Positions 1 to 8,419 of a DNA stretch of 64,000 bases are shown here, one piece after another. How positions within the stretch are numbered: the first letter of the stretch is position 1; each line of letters opens with the position of its first letter. Where the stretch lies: positions 1 to 64,000 of the forward strand of contig JALONV010000009.1 of NCBI GenBank assembly GCA_025454755.1. Direction: 5' to 3'. A program made the position numbers and the translations under genes. The notes under the pieces are model-generated. The model was not told the origin of the DNA and did not search any database. It saw only the letters and a list, made by a program, of their open reading frames with translations. Origin of the DNA: Bacteroidales bacterium. Lineage in GTDB: Bacteria; Bacteroidota; Bacteroidia; Bacteroidales; VadinHA17.

Positions 1-9
1 TTCTTCACC

Positions 10-681
10 ATGATCATTATGTTTGTTGCGATGATAATGTTCCCTTCAGTTCTTAAATCCCAGGATAAAGAGAACTCCCTGTTTACAGCCGGTGCCGATC
101 TTTACAGCAGTTATATTTTCAGAGGTACAAAATATGGGACAGGTCCTGCAATTCAGCCGATGCTTAAATTCTCAAAAGCTTTTTTCAGTGCCGGAGCCTG
201 GGGATCATTCGGTTTCCACGGATACCAGGAAGCTGACCTTTATTTCTCATTTTCGCTTCCGGCAGGTTTCAGTCTGGGCATGACCGATTATTATTATCCG
301 GACTATAATTATTTCGACTATACCGACACAGCAGGCAGCCATGCATTTGAAGTCAACCTGGGGTTCTCAAAATGGGGGCTGACACTGAGCGGGAATTACA
401 TTCTGAACGAAGCAGGTAATGCAGGGTCAATTGGCGGAGACAAGTATTTTGAAGCAAGATATTCATTCAAATCTTTATACCTGTTCCTGGGGGCAGGCGA
501 TGGCTGGCACTCTTTAAATACCGCAGACGGGAAAGACAGGTTCACAATATGCAATGTCGGAATAGGAGTGACACAAAATATCGAAATCACTGATAAATTC
601 AGCATGCCTGTTAATGCCCAGGTGATCTTCAACCCGGATACCAAAAAAATGTTCATAATCGCAGGCTTTACCTTGCAATAG
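10..681 (+). CDS. putative outer-membrane porin-like protein (TorF-like); true start may lie upstream of the window
   Basis: Hydrophobic N-terminus, aromatic/glycine-rich beta-strand pattern ending in 'IIAGFTLQ', 'AGADLYSSYIFRGTKYG' motif; lies just upstream of amt. Confidence 0.6.
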   Translation: MIIMFVAMIMFPSVLKSQDKENSLFTAGADLYSSYIFRGTKYGTGPAIQPMLKFSKAFFSAGAWGSFGFHGYQEADLYFSFSLPAGFSLGMTDYYYPDYNYFDYTDTAGSHAFEVNLGFSKWGLTLSGNYILNEAGNAGSIGGDKYFEARYSFKSLYLFLGAGDGWHSLNTADGKDRFTICNVGIGVTQNIEITDKFSMPVNAQVIFNPDTKKMFIIAGFTLQ

Positions 682-729
682 CAATCAGCCAGAGTATTTT
701 TTTTGTAGTGCGTGTTTCAGAAGTCAGTT

Positions 730-837
730 TTAACCGCAAAAGCGCAAAGAATTAAGAACTAAGATCGCAAAGCAAGTCCAATTATGGATTTCTCTTTGCA
801 TCCTTTGCGTATTAGTCTTAGCGGCCTTTGCGGTTAA
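730..837. repeat. imperfect ~108-bp intergenic inverted repeat (TTAACCGCAAA ... CCTTTGCGGTTAA)
   Basis: Ends are exact reverse complements (ttaaccgcaaa / tttgcggttaa); the inner part carries repeated CGCAAAG/CTTTGCG motifs. Confidence 0.7.
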
Positions 838-1072
838 AGGATTTATTTATTTGAAACAGCCTCTTCCTAAAAAATAATTTATATAGATTTTAAATAAATA
901 CATGAATATCCTAAAAATGAGGGGGTATAAATGGGAATAAGCATAAAAAAAATACAAATTACCCCTAAAATAATAGGGTAGAAGGTGAGAAAAATACAAA
1001 ATAATTGAATTATACCCCAAAAATATATAGGTTTGTCACAAAAATTATTGTTTTTGTAATAAACTATTAGGT

Positions 1073-2404
1073 ATGAATTCAAAATTTAAAAGAGTCTTAT
1101 TGCTGTTCCTGTTATCTCTGGCAGGCAGTGCCGGACTCTATGCATCAGATGGAACTCCGATTGATTCAGGTGCAACTGCCTGGATGCTGACCTCAACTGC
1201 ACTTGTACTATTGATGATCCCGGGACTGGCGATGTTCTATGGTGGACTTGTACGGTCGAAAAATGTACTGGGAACCATTATGCACAGCTTTGTTGCTATG
1301 GGTATTATAAGCGTTCTGTGGGTAGCTGTCGGTTATTCGATGGCCTTTGGGAAGAATATCCTGGGAGGTATTTTCGGATGGAGTCCAGATTATTTCTTCC
1401 TGAAAGGAATAGATACCAATATCCTTGATGCCGGTATTCCGGAGTATGTTTTTTCAATGTTCCAGGGCAAGTTTGCAATAATAACTCCTGCACTCATTGC
1501 CGGCGCTTTTGCTGAACGGGTCTCTTTTAAGGCATATTGTATATTCATAGCGTTATGGAGCCTGCTTGTCTATAATCCCCTTTGTCACTGGGTATGGGCA
1601 TCCGATGGTTTCCTTTTTAACCTCGGCGCAAAAGGTGCAATCGATTTCGCCGGAGGAACGGTTGTTCATATATCCGCCGGGGTAAGCGGACTTGTAGCTG
1701 CACTATTTCTTGGATCACGCAGAGGTTATCCTTACCAGGTGATCAGGCCTAACAACCTTGTGATCACAATGCTGGGAGCCGGACTTCTTTGGGTGGGCTG
1801 GTTCGGATTCAATGCAGGAAGCAGCATATCAAGCGGACTGGGGACAGCTCAGGCTCTTACCGCCACCCAGGTGGCTGCAGCTGCCGGAGCTCTTGCATGG
1901 ATCATTATTGAGAGTTTTCACCAGGGAAAAGCAACTGCTCTTGGTTTTGCTTCTGGAATTCTGGCAGGACTGGTTGCAGTAACACCGGCCGCAGGAGTTG
2001 TCCAGCCATATGGTGCATTGATAATCGGTGTACTCGCTTCACTGATATGTTATATGGCCATTCAGGCTAAAAACCGTCTTGGCTATGACGACAGCCTTGA
2101 TGCATTCGGGATACATGGAGTGGGGGGTATTGTTGGAGCATTATTCCTTACGTTCTTTATCAGAAAATCATGGATGACAGATGCGGCTGCAGTTTCCGAT
2201 GGCACATGGACGATCTGGAATCAACTAGGTGTACAGTCTGTTGCAGTGCTTATTGCAATAGTGTTTGCCGGAGGAATGACATTCCTGATAATCTGGACGC
2301 TCAATAAGTTCGTGAAATTCAAAGCTTCCGAGGATGATGAGATGGCAGGTCTCGACAGATCATACCATGGTGAAAGAGGTTATGGAATGCTGAATCCCAG
2401 TTAA
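1073..2404 (+). CDS. amt: ammonium transporter
   Basis: Amt family motifs (DSGATAWMLTSTALVLLMIPGLAMFYGG, DFAGGTVVHISAG, GIHGVGGIVGALF). Confidence 0.97.
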   Translation: MNSKFKRVLLLFLLSLAGSAGLYASDGTPIDSGATAWMLTSTALVLLMIPGLAMFYGGLVRSKNVLGTIMHSFVAMGIISVLWVAVGYSMAFGKNILGGIFGWSPDYFFLKGIDTNILDAGIPEYVFSMFQGKFAIITPALIAGAFAERVSFKAYCIFIALWSLLVYNPLCHWVWASDGFLFNLGAKGAIDFAGGTVVHISAGVSGLVAALFLGSRRGYPYQVIRPNNLVITMLGAGLLWVGWFGFNAGSSISSGLGTAQALTATQVAAAAGALAWIIIESFHQGKATALGFASGILAGLVAVTPAAGVVQPYGALIIGVLASLICYMAIQAKNRLGYDDSLDAFGIHGVGGIVGALFLTFFIRKSWMTDAAAVSDGTWTIWNQLGVQSVAVLIAIVFAGGMTFLIIWTLNKFVKFKASEDDEMAGLDRSYHGERGYGMLNPS

Positions 2405-2430
2405 TTACAAAACTATTAAAAGATTACAGT

Positions 2431-2778
2431 ATGAAACTTATAACAGCAATAATCCGTGAAGTCCAGCTCGATAAAGTTCGCGAAGCCCTTATCGCAGCAG
2501 AAATAACCAGGATAACAGTAAGCCGTGTTTCCGGACATGGACAGCAGAGAATAGAGGAAATGTACAGGGGTCAGCGAATAGTCCCCGACCTCATACCAAA
2601 AATCAAAATAGAGATTGCAGTTAATGAATCATTTGTAGAAATTACCATCGATGCAATTCTCAGATCGGCAAAAACCAACGGGACAGAAGGTGTCGTAGGT
2701 GATGGAAAGATATTCATTACTCCTCTTGAAGAGTGCATACGTATCAGGACCGGAGAAAGAGGCGGTACCGCGATATAG
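2431..2778 (+). CDS. glnB: nitrogen regulatory protein P-II
   Basis: PII fold sequence with C-terminal signature EECIRIRTGERGGTAI; directly downstream of amt. Confidence 0.95.
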   Translation: MKLITAIIREVQLDKVREALIAAEITRITVSRVSGHGQQRIEEMYRGQRIVPDLIPKIKIEIAVNESFVEITIDAILRSAKTNGTEGVVGDGKIFITPLEECIRIRTGERGGTAI

Positions 2779-2896
2779 AAACAGCAACTGTTTCTCAGGG
2801 AGACTGAAGACAAGAATGAGCCCGGGAAGCAGACATATTTATTTTTCATTCCCGACACTCATATAATATTAAGTTAAAGACGGTTGATCAAGCCAC

Positions 2897-3690
2897 TCAG
2901 GGGAGAAGAATTTTAGGGGTGATATCGATTCTTTTTCCCATCATGATGCCGCCCGCCATTGTTTTCATTGCGATAATCCCATATTGTTTCTTTAACAGAA
3001 CCGGTAATGCTTTCAGCTGGAACGATTCATAGAAGGGGTCGCAGACATTTAGAGGCATCTGGCATGTATCAAGTTCAATGCCCATAGCTTCGATCCTGCA
3101 AAGGAAATGCAGCATGGCCGACGGAGTTTTATGACCCGAAAATCCGATATACCTGGTTTTTCCTTTAGATTTGGCTTTCAAAAATGCATCCAGTACACCA
3201 TTATTTATACGGTTATCCACATCCTCAATGCTGCCTAAATGATGAATTTGCCAAAGATCGAGATAATCAGTATTTAAAGCTTTTAGCGAGGCATCAAGCT
3301 GTTTTTTTTACCTCTGCTCCGCCTGCTCCATGTGCCTTTGTCATGATGAATACCTGATCGCGGTATTTCGGAGATAGAAAGCGTCCCATGTATTCTTCGG
3401 ATCTTCCCTGATTATAACCCCTGGCATTATCGAAAAACCTTACACCAAGCTCAATGGATTTTTCCATCATTATTTCCGCATCTTTAGGGTTGTCTGTAAA
3501 ACCAAAATGGTATCCGCCAAGGCAGAATGCGGTGACCTTTTACCCGTGCCTTGTCAGCTTTCTCAACGGAAGTGTATCTCCAAGCTTGTCCCTGACAGGT
3601 ATTGCGGATGCCCAGTCAGCAACCAATCCAAAGGCGATTGTTGCGGATAGTTGTTTAATAAATTGTCTGCGATTTTCCTTATAAGTATGT
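2897..3690 (-). pseudogene. aldo/keto reductase family pseudogene (Tat-like NRRQFIK N-terminus)
   Basis: Aldo/keto reductase similarity spans two frames: frameshift at an 8-nt A/T run (3302-3309), in-frame TAA near 3540 (RHG*KVTAFCLGGYHFGF), no obvious start codon, truncated C-terminus. Confidence 0.75.
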
Positions 3691-4101
3691 ATTACCTTTA
3701 AATATCAATTAAATCATTCTGATTTCTTTAAGAAACAGAGAGAAAAAATCAAACTAAAGCATTAGAAATCCTTAGTAAGACAAAAAAATAGTAATATTGG
3801 AATTTGATAATTATAAATGGTGGCTATTTATTATCTTATATATAATAGGATCGGCTGCCGGTATGATGGGACTTCTGGCATTCAGGAGGGAGGTTATAAC
3901 TTCAACGAAAAGGCTCAGGCTGTATTTCCCGTGCTTGGGGTAGACATTAATGAGAACGAGGCGGCACGCTATCCGATTGGAACAAAATGGTTATCGAATG
4001 TATCGAATGTGAAATAAAGGTTTCCGGTAAAAGAAACAGGAATGGGTTAATAAAATGCATAGGTTAAGAGATAAGATTTGTAAAATAAATTAAGTGTTAC
4101 C

Positions 4102-4620
4102 ATGAAAATTTCATTATCAGCTTTTTTAACGGTAATAATCATTGCTATCCACATGCCATGCAAAGGTCAAAAGGAGAACTTGTATGTCGGAACAATGGAT
4201 CAGAGAGAGAGTAAGGGTATTTATGTCTATGAATACAACAGGGCAGCAAACACTTTTACACTTTTGCAGACCAATCCGGAAATCAAGAATCCCAATTTTC
4301 TGGTTATACATCCCGGAGGGAAATATCTTTACTCGGTAAATACCGTAAGGGGGAATGACGGAAAGAGATTTGAAGCCGTCAGCTCGTTTGCGATAAACAA
4401 GACCAATGGCATCCTTAAGTTCATCAACCAGATACCTACATACGGCAAAGCAACATGCCATGTAAGTATTGACCATAAAGGAAGGTTCGTACTTGTTGCC
4501 AATATGAACTCCGACAGTATAATCTCCTTAAGTCTTGATAAGTCAACAGGCAGGCGCAAAAGCAACGGGCTTACTTTATCTCTCCCCGCCCCATGCTGCC
4601 TTAAGTGGCTGATGCTTTAA
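4102..4620 (+). pseudogene. truncated lactonase-family (YbhE/6-phosphogluconolactonase-like beta-propeller) gene
   Basis: N-terminal half resembles lactonase family proteins (NLYVGTMDQRESKGIYVYEYN... HPGGKYLYSVN... VSIDHKGRFVLVANMNSDSI), then a low-similarity tail at 172 aa instead of ~350+ aa. Confidence 0.6.
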
Positions 4621-4717
4621 CCATTGTCCGGATTTTAGCAACCCCGGACCCTAACAGATAATCTGCAAAGGCAGTAAAACTATTCAGGAACAGAGTAAAT
4701 TAATTACAGAAAAAAAC

Positions 4718-6052
4718 ATGGATTCAAAAAAAATTTTCAGATATGCGTTGATCCTTTCTCTGCTTGCCTTTGCAAGTGCCGCAACCGGTCTGATTTTTAA
4801 AGCAGGCAAACCGACATGGCTGCTATTCCTGGCAGGTTTTGTTATTCTCTCGGTCGCCGTCAGAGGGTACCCGGTTTTTAAAGGATTCTCTTACACTCTC
4901 CTTATCTTCGCAGCAGTTATCCTATCAATGATCTATCCAGGGCCTTTCGTGAAAGTCGGAACCTTCGAGATGAAAAAACTCATTGTACCCCTTCTGCAGA
5001 TCATTATGTTCGGCATGGGTTCCCAGATGAGCCTTCAGGATTTTACCGGTGTGATTAAAATGCCCAAAGGTGTGATAATAGGTGTTGTTTCGCACTATTT
5101 AGTAATGCCTCTTGTTGGCTTCGCAATAGCAAGCCTTTTCTCTTTCCCGCCCGAGATCGCTGCCGGGATAATACTTATAGGATGCGTTCCCAGCGGTCTG
5201 GCATCGAATGTAATGTCGTTTCTTGCTAAAGCCAATCTTGCGCTTGCAATAACTGTGGGAGCCATCTCCACCCTGCTGTCTCCCTTTATTACCCCAATAC
5301 TCATGAAATGGCTGGGAGGACAGTTTATTGAGGTGAACTTCTGGAATATGATGTTTGACATTCTGAATATGATTATACTTCCAGTGGTTGCAGGATTTAT
5401 TTTTAACCTTTTTGCAAAAAAAGTAGTTGCAGTAAGGTCTAAAGTCATTCAGCTTTCAGCCTATTTAATAATCATTGTTCTTACCAACCTTGTCTTTTTA
5501 AAGTCAAAAGATGCCGGCATGGCTGATTTCTTCATTAATCTAGCAAAAAACATGATATGGTTCTATTTTTTGCCAATAACAGGAGCTGTTATTTTTTCAA
5601 AACTTCTCAGGGGTGAAGATAGTATTCTGAGCAGGGTTTTGTCATTCTTTTCAATGGCAGGAATTGCTGTGATCATTACCATAATTACTGCTTCGGGACG
5701 GGACAGCCTGCTGCAGGTCGGAGGACTTCTGATGATTACCAGTCTCCTTCATAATCTTTCGGGCTATACGCTGGGGTATTCTCTTTCATGGCTTGTCGGC
5801 CTGCCTGAGCGTGACCGGCGTACCATCGCCTTTGAAGTGGGTATGCAGAATGGCGGACTGGCTTCGGGGCTCGCGCTCCAGATGGGTAAGGTGGCAACCG
5901 TGGGACTTGCTCCTGCCATATTCGGCCCGCTGATGAACATCACCGGATCCACCCTGGCAACTTGGTGGAGAAACAGGCCTGTGGAACAAATTACTGCTCC
6001 CGGGGAGTGCATTCCTATCCAGACCGGAGAAAGAGGAGGGAAAGCTATTTAA
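4718..6052 (+). CDS. bile acid:sodium symporter (BASS) family transporter with PII-like C-terminal tail
   Basis: Multi-pass protein with BASS motifs (FGMGSQMSLQDF, GCVPSGLASNVMSFLAKANLALAITVGAISTLLSPFITP, FEVGMQNGGLASGLALQ); C-terminus GECIPIQTGERGGKAI. Confidence 0.9.
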   Translation: MDSKKIFRYALILSLLAFASAATGLIFKAGKPTWLLFLAGFVILSVAVRGYPVFKGFSYTLLIFAAVILSMIYPGPFVKVGTFEMKKLIVPLLQIIMFGMGSQMSLQDFTGVIKMPKGVIIGVVSHYLVMPLVGFAIASLFSFPPEIAAGIILIGCVPSGLASNVMSFLAKANLALAITVGAISTLLSPFITPILMKWLGGQFIEVNFWNMMFDILNMIILPVVAGFIFNLFAKKVVAVRSKVIQLSAYLIIIVLTNLVFLKSKDAGMADFFINLAKNMIWFYFLPITGAVIFSKLLRGEDSILSRVLSFFSMAGIAVIITIITASGRDSLLQVGGLLMITSLLHNLSGYTLGYSLSWLVGLPERDRRTIAFEVGMQNGGLASGLALQMGKVATVGLAPAIFGPLMNITGSTLATWWRNRPVEQITAPGECIPIQTGERGGKAI

Positions 6053-6099
6053 AAAAAAGACGATATTTGCACGCCTTATTATTTCATCTGGTATTATAG

Positions 6100-7197
6100 A
6101 TGCGTGTACTCTATCTGATTAATAGTTTCAATTACGGCGGTGCGGAAAACCATGTCCTGGATCTTGCAAATTCAATGGCAGAGCTCGGCAACGATGTCCA
6201 TGTTATTGCAGGAAAAGGTTTGCAGGCAAACCGTCTCAGCAGCAAGGTGAAGTATATTCCTATGAGAATGAGAGATATCTTTCTCCCGTTTCAGGTAGTG
6301 TTAATATGTTTCATTGCTTCAAGGTACAGGATAGAAATAATGCATGCGCACAAGCGTCTTGCAATTCTTCAGGCTTCACTGGCAGGGACTATTTTAAATG
6401 TTCCTGTTGTGGCGACAGTACACGGCAGGCCGCGTTATGATATGCGTTCCCGGTTATCGAAGAGACTGACCGACAGGATCATATTCGTGAATAACACAAC
6501 CTACCAGGCAAACTTCAACAGCAGGTATTTCCGGGATAAGTCAGTTCTGATACATAATGGAGTTAAGATTAATGGTCATTGTGCCGTAAAAAATCATTTT
6601 ACTTTGCTGTATATCTGCAGGATCGACAGGAAACATGCTGAAATGATCTCTATGCTTATAAATGATGTTGTTCCGGAAATAATTAAACGCTATCCGGAAG
6701 TGACATTTGAAATAGCTGGTGACGGGGAGACATTTGAAATAGCTGGTGACGGGGAATTCTTCGGAATATTGAAAAATGATGCAGAGATCCTGAACAGGCA
6801 ATTTAATCGCAAAGTGATTCTGTTCCATGGATTTATAGATGATATAAAACCGGTTGTGGACCGGTCAGGGATTGTCATGGGTGTAGGGAGGGTAGCCCTT
6901 GAAGCCCTATCATGCTCTGTCCCCGTGATATCGTTGAACAGGAAGTTTATGGGACAGCTGATAACAAGGGATAATTACGAATTCTACAGGCTGAATAACT
7001 TTGTTGCTATTGATCACGGCAAACCTGATACGGAAAAACTGGCAGGCATGTTGAGTGATTACCTCCATGATCCTGAATTTTGGCATAGCGAGGCAAAAGA
7101 GCTGCGCAGATCAGTTGAGGAACACCTCAGTATTGAAAAGATAGTATCTGATATTCATGGACTCTACACTGAAGCATGCCTTTCAAAAAAAGACTGA
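6100..7197 (+). CDS. glycosyltransferase family 4 protein
   Basis: GT4-like N-terminus (YLINSFNYGGAENHVLDLA) and 'EIAGDGE' region; contains a 27-bp in-frame tandem duplication. Confidence 0.85.
   Translation: MRVLYLINSFNYGGAENHVLDLANSMAELGNDVHVIAGKGLQANRLSSKVKYIPMRMRDIFLPFQVVLICFIASRYRIEIMHAHKRLAILQASLAGTILNVPVVATVHGRPRYDMRSRLSKRLTDRIIFVNNTTYQANFNSRYFRDKSVLIHNGVKINGHCAVKNHFTLLYICRIDRKHAEMISMLINDVVPEIIKRYPEVTFEIAGDGETFEIAGDGEFFGILKNDAEILNRQFNRKVILFHGFIDDIKPVVDRSGIVMGVGRVALEALSCSVPVISLNRKFMGQLITRDNYEFYRLNNFVAIDHGKPDTEKLAGMLSDYLHDPEFWHSEAKELRRSVEEHLSIEKIVSDIHGLYTEACLSKKD
6703..6756 (+). repeat. 27-bp tandem direct duplication (TFEIAGDGE x2)
   Basis: acatttgaaatagctggtgacggggag / acatttgaaatagctggtgacggggaa, 26/27 identical. 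Confidence 0.97.
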
Positions 7198-7280
7198 TAC
7201 TCAACATGATTGATTTTCCTTTTCAAAGCTAAAATTTGTATATTTACAGAAAGGACTATTAATTAAAATACCTCCTGCAT

Positions 7281-7814
7281 ATGAAAAGTCTTGTTCTTAT
7301 TCTTGTTGCTGTTTTATTTTCAGCATGTGCTGATCAGAAATCAGAAGACACGAAATATGTCACTGCACCAGACACATTCGATCCGGCGACGCTTTTGGTT
7401 AAAGGACCTGCAGATTCAGGGCTTACTGGACAGCTTCTTTATATGCCTGTATATTCGAATATTCCCTATCATATTGTGGGTATGAGTGAGTTCGACATGA
7501 GCGCATTTGTTGCCGTCCATAATACTGATCTGCTAAATCCGATAAAAATAACCAAAGCACTCTATTTCGACACGCATGGTAAACCGGTATTTGATTTTCT
7601 CATTGAAGGAGTGGTTGATCTGGAACCCCTTGCCACCAGGGATTTCTATGTCCCCTATGAAGATAAAAGCGGAACGGGTGCAAATTTTCTGATTGAATGG
7701 ATTTCTGCTGAGCGTGTCAGCGAGCCGCTGGTTGAATCGATAACAATCAGTCTAAAGCCTAACCAGAGCGTTGCGTTTCTCAGCAAGGGCAGGGTGATAA
7801 GAGAAAGCAGATAA
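7281..7814 (+). CDS. DUF3124 domain-containing lipoprotein
   Basis: Lipobox LLFSAC-like N-terminus (VLFSACADQ); 'LYMPVYSNIPY... FDMSAFVAVHNTD... FYVPYEDKSGTGANFLIEW'. Confidence 0.75.
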   Translation: MKSLVLILVAVLFSACADQKSEDTKYVTAPDTFDPATLLVKGPADSGLTGQLLYMPVYSNIPYHIVGMSEFDMSAFVAVHNTDLLNPIKITKALYFDTHGKPVFDFLIEGVVDLEPLATRDFYVPYEDKSGTGANFLIEWISAERVSEPLVESITISLKPNQSVAFLSKGRVIRESR

Positions 7815-7877
7815 GACCAAAGAGAGGCTGCCACAAAAGCCTCTTTATATCTTCAATAATTTGTACAGTAAATTTCC

Positions 7878-8168
7878 CTATTTCTGAGGATCAGGGTTTG
7901 GTTCTTCAGGTTTCGGTTCATCTTGTGTCTTTTTCCTGATACCCTCAGCAAGATCTTCCAGTTTATCGGCTGCCTTTACTGCAACTTTTTTACCGAACTC
8001 TTCAGCCTTGTCTAAAGAGTCTTTAATTTCACCGAAAGCCTTGCTTTTCTTTACCTTATCAACCTTCTCATCGATGAAATCATCGGCTTCGTCTATCAGT
8101 TTCTTTGCTTTTTCGGCCCAACCCTCTTCTTCAGGTCCAACCGGTTCTTTTTTTGTTTCTTCTTCCAT
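7878..8168 (-). CDS. small highly charged Lys/Glu-rich protein, amphipathic helical
   Basis: 96-aa ORF with heptad-like KVDKVKKSKAFGEIKDSLDKAEEFGKKVA; no competing ORF. Confidence 0.6.
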   Translation of the reverse strand: MEEETKKEPVGPEEEGWAEKAKKLIDEADDFIDEKVDKVKKSKAFGEIKDSLDKAEEFGKKVAVKAADKLEDLAEGIRKKTQDEPKPEEPNPDPQK

Positions 8169-8419
8169 AATTTAAAGAGTTAAGTTATTTAGCAAAAGAT
8201 TTAGTACCCTGAGGGGTGATATTAGCGTGAATGGTTAAAGTTATAAAAGATAGATCAGACCGGCAATGATAAATTGATAATTTTAGTTGTGGTATTTATA
8301 ATCTTCAAATTCTGAAAAAACTGTTCAGACATATACAAAAATGATTTTTTATCTGCTAAAAATAAAATTGACTTTAGATACTCGTTTTCGTAAATTTGAC
8401 GGGACAAATCCTTCAGGTT

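Noticed and set aside
2777-2796. agaaacag-caac-tgtttct hairpin after glnB as terminator
   Set aside because: Short stem and no immediate T run; not convincing enough to list.
3454-3684. 76-aa plus-strand ORF
   Set aside because: Antisense to the aldo/keto reductase pseudogene.
3817-4017. 66-aa ORF between the two pseudogenes
   Set aside because: No domain, short, in a decayed region; a competing frame encodes a partial TM segment (KWWLFIILYIIGSAAGMMGLLAF), so it may be a relic but cannot be supported as a gene.
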